Part shown: piece by piece, positions 1-5,263 of the stretch | Layout of the letters: each line of letters begins with the position of its first letter | How positions within the stretch are numbered: position 1 is the stretch's first letter | NCBI GenBank assembly: GCA_003445095.1 | Contig: DLVS01000628.1 | Coordinates: 1 to 5,263, forward strand | Source of the DNA: Verrucomicrobiales bacterium | GTDB taxonomy: Bacteria > Verrucomicrobiota > Verrucomicrobiia > Limisphaerales > UBA9464 | Direction: 5' to 3' | DNA length: 5,263 nt | Translations under genes and position numbers: made by a program | Notes under the pieces: model-generated | The model's input: only the letters and a program-made list of their open reading frames with translations | What the model was told of the DNA's origin: nothing | Database searches by the model: none

Positions 1-464
1 TCGGGTTTGCCTTCTTGTCCAACGAGCTTGGCCTGCTTGGCCGACTGATGCATGTGATGGGGAATGGGACCCATGTTATCGAAGAACTTCGAGTACACCG
101 GCCACTTGCCGTACTTGCGCCAAATCGCTTTCCCGATCAGATCGGCGCCACAGTCTTCGACCGCTTTGCGCAAGGTGAATCGCTCGTTCCCGACCACGCA
201 GTAGCTGAGTCCTTCATCGGGGACGCGTCCCTCATTGGCGGCCTCGGTAGTGGAAGCAAACCAACGTTCATCGATGCCGCCGCGATTCAGGCCGTAAGCG
301 TAAGTATCATCGGGGTGGAGCTTGATGCGCAGGCCGGGTTGGAGGAAAGAGCGTGGTACCCAGGCCGGAGCGAGGCGCAGCAATCCTCCGGTGCGGGAAA
401 TTTCAGCCGCGACTTTGGTCGCAGTGTTGCCTTTGACAGTTTTCAGCGAGGTGACGGTGGTCAT
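1..464 (-). CDS. Cupin / phosphomannose-isomerase-like protein, N-terminal part (3' end outside window)
   Basis: An open minus-strand frame starts at the ATG at 464-462 and runs off the left edge with no stop, giving 154 codons. The protein begins MTTVTSLKTVKGNTATK. Notable segments are GGLLRLAPAWVPRSFLQPG (about residues 25-43), a stretch with LHPDDTYAYGLNRGGIDERW (about 47-66), and YSKFFDNMGPIPHHMHQ (about 127-143). The HHMH cluster followed by acidic and polar residues looks like the first metal-binding motif of a cupin barrel, and the LHPDD segment recalls type I phosphomannose isomerases. From memory, this resembles a family of sugar-isomerase-like cupins of roughly 400 residues found in Verrucomicrobiota and Planctomycetota; the enzymatic role is inferred, not shown. 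No signal peptide is visible, so it is probably cytoplasmic. The upstream region has only a weak purine run (AGAAGA, about 14 bases before the ATG). The coding call is firm; the family name is moderate. Confidence 0.75.
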   Translation of the reverse strand, partial: MTTVTSLKTVKGNTATKVAAEISRTGGLLRLAPAWVPRSFLQPGLRIKLHPDDTYAYGLNRGGIDERWFASTTEAANEGRVPDEGLSYCVVGNERFTLRKAVEDCGADLIGKAIWRKYGKWPVYSKFFDNMGPIPHHMHQSAKQAKLVGQEGKP

Positions 465-759
465 CGAAATATGATGTCTTCTGTTTCAAGTTTTCAGTTC
501 CCGAATCGGGTGACTGGGCGATGGGCTAGGTTAGCGACGGTGACCGGGCGGAGGCCAAGGAAAAGGACGAGGTCTCGACTGTTGAATGTTGCTGCGCCGG
601 CGACTCCGATCGGATTGGGGGCGGATGCATCTTTCCGACGGTGGGTGTCTGGGCATTACCGTAACGTGGGCTTGTCGTTGCGGGCACCTGGTAGTGAGGT
701 GGCCTACCATGAACCGCTGGAGACGGGGTCACGAGGCTCAGACTTGCTTAGTTCCAACG
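465..759. other. Non-coding or decayed interval upstream of the cupin-like gene
   Basis: No frame here gives a recognisable protein; the open frames crossing it look like random GC-rich readings. The left part must hold the promoter and leader of the minus-strand cupin-like gene, but I see no convincing -35/-10 pair. A small dyad, CCCGAATCGGG, lies at 500-510, too short to call a terminator or an operator. The right part probably holds the eroded N-terminal half of the GNAT acetyltransferase whose C-terminal half follows. One short reading in another frame at about 722-745 (DGVTRLRLA, then a stop) is weakly like the segment preceding the conserved core in such proteins, which would imply frameshifts. 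That last point is speculative. Confidence 0.5.
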
Positions 760-990
760 GTCCGGTCAGTGACTTGTTTCGTCGTTGCCCGGAGTCACCG
801 CGGTCGCGGCATTACGACGGAGCTATTGAAGGCGGCGGCCGGATTCGCTCGCCGCTGCGGGCGGGAATCTTCGAGGTAGCAAGCCAAACGGCTGCCCCGT
901 TCTTGCACCACTGCATCCGCGTTTGGCCGGGCGGGTTTTCGCGAAGTGTCACGCCGCTCCTCCAGCCGGCCGACCATGCGGCTCAACCTA
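760..990 (+). pseudogene. GNAT-family N-acetyltransferase remnant, C-terminal half, with in-frame stop
   Basis: In one plus-strand frame the reading VRSVTCFVVARSHRGRG, then ITTELLKAAAGFARRCG, matches the core of GNAT acetyltransferases. It shows the beta-4 strand ending in a C-F-hydrophobic motif, the acetyl-CoA pyrophosphate loop R-x-x-R-G-R-G, and the following alpha helix. A TAG at 877-879 then interrupts the frame. Past it, the same frame continues as QAKRLPRSCTTASAF and GRAGFREVSRRSSSRPTMRL, the typical C-terminal strand pair of the same subfamily (usually F-x-x-A-G-F-x-E-V-x-R-R-S-x-x-R-P-x-M-R). Between the halves, where relatives carry an EGYP-like segment, a shifted frame at 861-878 reads AGIFEV, suggesting paired small indels. 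The R in VRSV replaces the tryptophan usual at that place. No intact N-terminal half is visible upstream; the open frame containing the core begins at about 586 with unrelated residues. I infer a dead gene, although a sequencing error could explain the stop alone. It points opposite to its neighbours. Confidence 0.7.
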
Positions 991-1104
991 CCTAGGCCAA
1001 TGTCCGGTCGATCCAAACGCTGGCGGGCGGCCATTGGCTCCGTAGTTCCGAACTTGGATCTAGGGTAAACGGTCAGCCCAAACGCTCGAGAATTGGGAAC
1101 GCGC

Positions 1105-1851
1105 TTAGCCGAAGAAATCCACGACGGCGGTTTCCAAATCGTACATGGCGCCGACCAGCTTCAGTTTCCCTTTCGCTTCCACGTCGCGAAGAACTGAGCT
1201 TTTGGCGCGAATTTCGGCGAGGGTCAGCTCCACATTCTTGCGCGCGACGGCATCCACAAAGGCGTAGTTCTTCGCGGTGCGTTCGCCCGTGAACTGGGTC
1301 GCCGCGACTGCGGGACGAATCTTCGCGAGCAGGCCGGTCAGATTCCCCAGGTGAACGTTGTCGATGGCGCCCTTGATGGCGCCGCACGCAGTGTGCCCCA
1401 TCACCAAGGCCACTTTGGCCCCGGCCACAGCGCAGGCGAATTCCAAACTGCCCAGAATGTCGTCGTTCGAAATGTTCCCAGCCACGCGCGAGTTGAAGAC
1501 GTCGCCAATCCCGAGATCCATGACGATTTCGGCCGGCGCCCGAGAATCAATGCAACTCAGAATGGCTGCCGCCGGAAATTGCCCTGCCGCGCTCGCTTGC
1601 TGTTCTCGCAGGAAGTTTCGATCCGCCCGGGCTCCCGACCGGAAACGTTCGTTACCCCGCTTCATCATGGCGATGATGTCGTCGGGTGTCATCGAATCGC
1701 GCTGCGCTTTGGTTAACGCGTCGGCAAAGGTCAGGCTAGCGCCGAGACTGAGTCCGACGAGCCCGGTTGCCGCAACGACGCTGGAGCGTCCGAGGAATTG
1801 GCGGCGGTTAATTGACGCTTTCGCGGGTGGGTTGAGGAGGTGCTCTTTCAT
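1105..1851 (-). CDS. Beta-class carbonic anhydrase with twin-arginine (Tat) signal peptide
   Basis: This is a complete 248-residue zinc enzyme interconverting CO2 and bicarbonate. The zinc ligands are visible as Cys100 in the motif SCIDSR, and His153 and Cys156 in the motif GHTACG. Asp102 and Arg104 form the catalytic dyad typical of beta carbonic anhydrases. The N-terminus carries a Tat signal: Arg16-Arg17 in NRRQFLG, a hydrophobic stretch at about residues 22-43, and an A-D-A cleavage site at 43-45. The folded zinc enzyme is therefore expected in the periplasm. I chose the ATG at 1851-1849 because the frame's only upstream extension uses a TTG at 1884 and would add 11 residues ahead of the signal. 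Neither start has a good Shine-Dalgarno sequence. The mature length of about 200 residues is normal for the family. It lies 110 bases downstream of the propeller gene on the same strand, and its 3' end converges on the GNAT relic. The enzyme call is firm; its physiological role (pH control, CO2 or bicarbonate supply) is not shown. Confidence 0.95.
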   Translation of the reverse strand: MKEHLLNPPAKASINRRQFLGRSSVVAATGLVGLSLGASLTFADALTKAQRDSMTPDDIIAMMKRGNERFRSGARADRNFLREQQASAAGQFPAAAILSCIDSRAPAEIVMDLGIGDVFNSRVAGNISNDDILGSLEFACAVAGAKVALVMGHTACGAIKGAIDNVHLGNLTGLLAKIRPAVAATQFTGERTAKNYAFVDAVARKNVELTLAEIRAKSSVLRDVEAKGKLKLVGAMYDLETAVVDFFG

Positions 1852-1961
1852 GGTGAAATGGGCTGCTGCGACTGATCGAACCAAAAAGAAGGACCGGGAG
1901 CAACCAGTACCGGCGCAATCTAAAGCAGGTACGATGGTCGCTGGTCACAGCCTCGGGAGCG
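1852..1961. other. Intergenic gap between the propeller gene and the carbonic anhydrase gene
   Basis: This 110-base spacer sits between two genes on the minus strand. It holds only a 4-bp stem (GCTG/CAGC, around 1940-1951) with no following T-run, so I do not call a terminator. A T-rich tract (CTTCTTTTTGG on the minus strand, about 1881-1891) lies just upstream of the carbonic anhydrase start but has no hairpin before it. No strong promoter pair is visible. Read-through from the propeller gene is possible but unproven. Confidence 0.5.
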
Positions 1962-4900
1962 TCATTTGGGGTTCGCTCGTGGTGACAGCGTCCCGTCCGG
2001 CCTTACCGCAACTTCGGTCACCTCGGCAGTCAATGCCGTCCGTGTCAGTTTGCCGCCCGGCCAACGAACCTCCAGAAAATCTGATTCTGATCGGGGGTTA
2101 CGCCACGCCAGAACGACCGTTGCGCTGTCGGTGCTCCAATATCCACTCCCCAGATGTAATTCACGCCAAGGACCTGGAAGGCCGCTGCCGACGATCCGCA
2201 CGCAGGCGCCTATTGCCGCTGGATTCCCCGCCGGCCCTTGGAGTCGTACCCGCAATCCGGGTTTCGCACCGACATTGCGGTAAAGTTGGGTCGCGGTCCC
2301 ATTCTGGGTCACCACCAGGTCAGATCGACCATCGGCGTCGAAATCCGCGACGGCGGCGGCGCGTTGCTCTCCGTATGCAGCCACTCCGCTGAGTAGTTCT
2401 ACGCTGAATTCGCCGCGGCCATTTCCCAACAACCACAAACCGCGTCCCGCATCGCTTCGCGAAGTAAGCGGATCGGCAGCAAACCAATTTTGAGCAAGGA
2501 ACACATCCTCTGTTCCGTTGCCATCTGCGTCCGTAACCGCAAGGCCGAACACGGGCGATAGTTGGGCAAAATCGGGAAGGGGTCGCGCTTCGTAGGAGCC
2601 GCCGCGATTGAGAAAAACGGTGCTCGCAAGCCAATTGACTCCGATCGTGCGGAGCGATTCCAGCCGCTTTCCAAATACTTGTGCCAGGGTGGATCGCGAA
2701 AACGCCGCGTAAGTGGGCACTTCCGGCCGCATCCATGGGAACGCCATCGACCAAACCATCAACTCTTTTCCTGGCCACTCAGTGCCGTCTTCTGGCAAGC
2801 TCTCAATAATGTCCAGGCCGCCCGTTCCCGACACCTCGCCGTAGTAAATTCGGCGAAGTGTGGTTGGCGGCAGGCTAGTCGCAATTGATGGCCGCTGATT
2901 GGGGGGGAGTTCTCCGGTGAGCCGAGAGTTCAACCCCCAATTCCCCGCCACCAAATCCAACCGGCCATCGCCGTCGAAATCACCGGAAGTGATGCTATTC
3001 CACAATCCCGATAAGCGGCTCAAAGGGATCTGTTCGCTCGGGAGGGAAACCGGCGGATCGAACTCTACCAAGTTGCCAGCATCATTCCGCATCAGCCGAA
3101 TCGGTCCCCATTCGCCAGCCAGAGCGAGATCGGGATCTCCGTCGCCGTCGAAGTCGGTAAAACAGGCACCACTGATGCGACCCAGCCCGTCAAATCGTTT
3201 CACGACGGTCAGACGTCCCGACGTGTTGTTCAACAGGAACGAGGGCGCCGGCTCAGGCCAACGCCCGGGTTGCGCACGGCCTCCGACAAAAATCTCCAGT
3301 TCGCCGTCGCCATCGAGATCGGCCGCGGCGAGGGGCCCAACGCTGAAGCTCACCCCGAGGATGGCCTCGCCACTCCGTTGCTGAGTTAGATCATAGACCC
3401 GGAGAGCCCCGCCATTCGTTTGCCCGTCTTCCCAGTTGCTGGAGCCGACCAGCAGGGTCGCACCGACGGGGAGAATCGTCGTCAAGTCGCGGGCGACAGG
3501 ACGGTTCAACAACGGCTCGTCCCGACGACGGAAGTTACCGCGACCGTCATTGTCCCATATTGCCAGCGATCCCGACCGGCCTGAACCAACAATCAAGTCG
3601 TCGCGGCCATCTCCATCGAAGTCCGCCCAGGCGGCGCCGGGTCCCAATTGACTGAGCTTGTTCGGCAGCAATGGCTGGCGACTGAGCTCATCGAAGGCTT
3701 CTTCGGTATGCCTGTGGTTTAAGCGCTCCGAGACGTTAACGAATCGGAGGCGGGCGAGCGGGGTAGAAGTTGCTGGACGTGAAAGTGGACTGGCAGCTGC
3801 TTCGCGCACCTCTAGCACGCTGTTTGGCCCGATGTTGGTCGCCAGGCTGACGCGTCCTGAAGGCCAGCGAACTTCGACCGCCACGTTGGTGGCCTCGCCG
3901 GTGGCAAAGACTCGCAGTCCCTCATCGCCACTGAGATACCGGCTGCCCGCAATCACATGCTGACCTTGTTCGATCGGAAACCCGTGTCCTCCTTGCGCCG
4001 TCCGCAAGGTCAGCTTTGCGCCGACGCCGCGAGTGTTTCGACCCGCCCCGTGCAGTCGTACGGCGACGCGTGGCGCAACGCCGTCGTTGCGAAATATTCC
4101 CGGCGCGTCGTTCAAGTTGTTCATCACCACATCGAGGTCACCGTCACCATCAAGATCGGCCAGCGCGGCACCTTGTGAGATTCCAAAAGTCGCGAATCCC
4201 CAGTTCGTCGAGTAATCTGCGAAGACCGGCACCACCGGGACCGACGAAGTCGCCTGGAATCGCTCCCGAGTGAGATTTCGGAATAGGGCGTTCGGCGTAT
4301 CGAACTTGGGCACCTCAAGGGTTAACCGAGCAACGTCTTCGGTCGACAAGACACGTCCGCCTCTCTGAGCGGCGGCAATTCGCTCGGCGCTGTCGCTGTC
4401 TTGAAAATCGCGGAGCTGCCCATTCGTAATCAGGATGTCTTCAAAACCATCGAGATCCACGTCGAGAAAGATCGGTCCCCATGACCAGTCGCTCGCTTCC
4501 ACTCCACTGTAAATTCCAGTCTCGGCGAAAGTGGTGTCGCCTCGGTTGAGTTGCAGCGCGTTTCGGAGCACTTGTTCGCGGTCCTCGAATTGACCCGGCA
4601 ACCAAAAGTGCGGAGACAATCCTGCCAATTGCCGCGCCCGCGCCGCCCGATCCCGCGCCAGCATGTCCACCGTAAACAGATCGACAAACCCATCTCGATT
4701 GAGGTCGCCGAAGTCTACCCCCATCGAAAAAGTGCTGTTGTTGCGCAACGCGGTTCGCGAAATCGCTTGAAGCTGGGCTCGGCCATTGGTCGAAACATTC
4801 AGCCAGAATCGGTCAGGAGTATGCAGATCGTTGCAAACGTACAAATCGGGGCGTCCGTCGTTGTTGACGTCCGCCAAGTGCGCGGCGAGGCCCCAATCGC

Positions 4901-5263
4901 GAAATGGTGCTGTCAGGGCGCGTCCGTCCTCGTCCAGAAATGTTCCGTCGGTCCAATTCGCGGCCGTAAAGCGACCCGCGCCATCATTGATCCAAAGCAC
5001 GTCGGCCTCGCCATACTCCAGCACAGTTCCTCCCGGACTAACTTCGAAACGATCAGCCAAATCGGGTTCCGTAACTGGGCGCCCATTCACACCGATAACC
5101 ACCGGACGGCCATTAAGATTGCGAACGGTGAACTTGGCGCCGGGTTGGTCGAGAATGGTCGTTGGCCTGAAGTTACAAACGTATAAATCCAAGTCGCCAT
5201 CACCATCCAGGTCCGCTAGGGCCATCGAGGTAGCTCCGGTTCGCGACCGCAAGCCCGCGGCGT
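1962..5263 (-). CDS. CRTAC1-type protein: tandem FG-GAP/VCBS repeats with two ASPIC/UnbV domains (5' end outside window)
   Basis: The frame is open to the right edge, so the true start is outside; 1099 residues are visible, ending at the TGA at 1964-1962. A TTG at 5252 is an unlikely start because in-frame AAG residues precede it and it lies directly before the first repeat. Numbering from that TTG, eleven calcium loops of the form D-x-D-x-D-G-x-x-D occur at residues 14, 128, 183, 264, 366, 544, 645, 700, 758, 908 and 970. These mark blades of FG-GAP/VCBS beta-propellers. The first five are followed by an ASPIC/UnbV domain (about 405-483, with GVGAKLTLRT and EVRWPSGRV). The last six are followed by a second one (about 1001-1083, with LGSGYWSTDS and EVRWPGGKLT). 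Known relatives are secreted or surface proteins thought to mediate adhesion or carbohydrate binding; no catalytic residues are visible. Any signal peptide would be in the missing N-terminus. The family call is firm; the function is unknown. Confidence 0.95.
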   Translation of the reverse strand, partial: AAGLRSRTGATSMALADLDGDGDLDLYVCNFRPTTILDQPGAKFTVRNLNGRPVVIGVNGRPVTEPDLADRFEVSPGGTVLEYGEADVLWINDGAGRFTAANWTDGTFLDEDGRALTAPFRDWGLAAHLADVNNDGRPDLYVCNDLHTPDRFWLNVSTNGRAQLQAISRTALRNNSTFSMGVDFGDLNRDGFVDLFTVDMLARDRAARARQLAGLSPHFWLPGQFEDREQVLRNALQLNRGDTTFAETGIYSGVEASDWSWGPIFLDVDLDGFEDILITNGQLRDFQDSDSAERIAAAQRGGRVLSTEDVARLTLEVPKFDTPNALFRNLTRERFQATSSVPVVPVFADYSTNWGFATFGISQGAALADLDGDGDLDVVMNNLNDAPGIFRNDGVAPRVAVRLHGAGRNTRGVGAKLTLRTAQGGHGFPIEQGQHVIAGSRYLSGDEGLRVFATGEATNVAVEVRWPSGRVSLATNIGPNSVLEVREAAASPLSRPATSTPLARLRFVNVSERLNHRHTEEAFDELSRQPLLPNKLSQLGPGAAWADFDGDGRDDLIVGSGRSGSLAIWDNDGRGNFRRRDEPLLNRPVARDLTTILPVGATLLVGSSNWEDGQTNGGALRVYDLTQQRSGEAILGVSFSVGPLAAADLDGDGELEIFVGGRAQPGRWPEPAPSFLLNNTSGRLTVVKRFDGLGRISGACFTDFDGDGDPDLALAGEWGPIRLMRNDAGNLVEFDPPVSLPSEQIPLSRLSGLWNSITSGDFDGDGRLDLVAGNWGLNSRLTGELPPNQRPSIATSLPPTTLRRIYYGEVSGTGGLDIIESLPEDGTEWPGKELMVWSMAFPWMRPEVPTYAAFSRSTLAQVFGKRLESLRTIGVNWLASTVFLNRGGSYEARPLPDFAQLSPVFGLAVTDADGNGTEDVFLAQNWFAADPLTSRSDAGRGLWLLGNGRGEFSVELLSGVAAYGEQRAAAVADFDADGRSDLVVTQNGTATQLYRNVGAKPGLRVRLQGPAGNPAAIGACVRIVGSGLPGPWRELHLGSGYWSTDSATVVLAWRNPRSESDFLEVRWPGGKLTRTALTAEVTEVAVRPDGTLSPRANPK

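Noticed and set aside
500..510. Dyad CCCGAATCGGG as an operator or terminator
   Set aside because: The stem is five pairs with one central base and no T-run follows; a dyad this short is expected by chance in GC-rich DNA.
15..995. Long plus-strand open frame of 326 codons
   Set aside because: Its first 450 bases are antisense to the well-supported cupin-like gene, and its translation has no recognisable domain. It overlaps the GNAT relic in a different frame.
795..1034. Minus-strand open frame of 79 codons in the gene-free interval
   Set aside because: It is the reverse reading of the GNAT relic; the similarity lies on the plus strand and this translation has no family features.
1849..1884. 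TTG at 1884 as the carbonic anhydrase start
   Set aside because: It has no Shine-Dalgarno sequence, adds residues before an already complete Tat leader, and an ATG follows 11 codons later.
1852..1961. Promoter or terminator between the propeller and carbonic anhydrase genes
   Set aside because: The best promoter-like pair has poor matches and a 19-base spacer, and the only hairpin is four base pairs without a T-run.
1358..2392. Plus-strand open frame of 344 codons
   Set aside because: It is antisense to the carbonic anhydrase, whose zinc ligands and Tat signal are unmistakable, and to the end of the propeller gene. Its arginine- and proline-rich translation is typical of a GC-rich shadow.
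4551..5186. Plus-strand open frame of 211 codons
   Set aside because: It is antisense to calcium-loop repeats of the propeller gene and shows no domain.

Overview
This is a GC-rich, protein-coding stretch. The gene families suggest a soil or freshwater bacterium of the Verrucomicrobiota, Planctomycetota or Acidobacteriota, with Verrucomicrobiota my first guess. The guess rests on a very long FG-GAP/VCBS protein with ASPIC/UnbV (CRTAC1-type) domains, a Tat-exported beta-carbonic anhydrase, and a cupin-like family I associate with these phyla. No marker gene is present, so the assignment is inference.

Layout, left to right. Bases 1-464 hold the N-terminal 154 codons of a minus-strand gene that runs off the left edge; it looks like a cupin or phosphomannose-isomerase-like protein. 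Bases 465-1104 contain no intact gene. The right half of that stretch carries the decayed C-terminal half of a GNAT acetyltransferase on the plus strand (about 760-990), interrupted by an in-frame TAG. Bases 1105-1851 (minus) encode a complete beta-class carbonic anhydrase with a twin-arginine signal and all zinc ligands. After a 110-base gap, bases 1962-5263 (minus) hold a beta-propeller protein of at least 1099 residues. It is built as two tandem VCBS-plus-ASPIC/UnbV units and its N-terminus lies beyond the right edge.

All three genes with intact reading frames point left; only the GNAT relic points right. The propeller protein and the carbonic anhydrase are both of types expected outside the cytoplasm and could be co-transcribed. 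However, the 110-base gap, the lack of a clear ribosome binding site and unrelated functions give no strong evidence of a shared pathway. I found no RNA genes, CRISPR array, insertion sequence, attachment site or convincing terminator. Nothing here looks like a new multi-gene system. The points most worth a second look are the GNAT relic, the double-unit propeller with one degenerate calcium loop, and the exported carbonic anhydrase.
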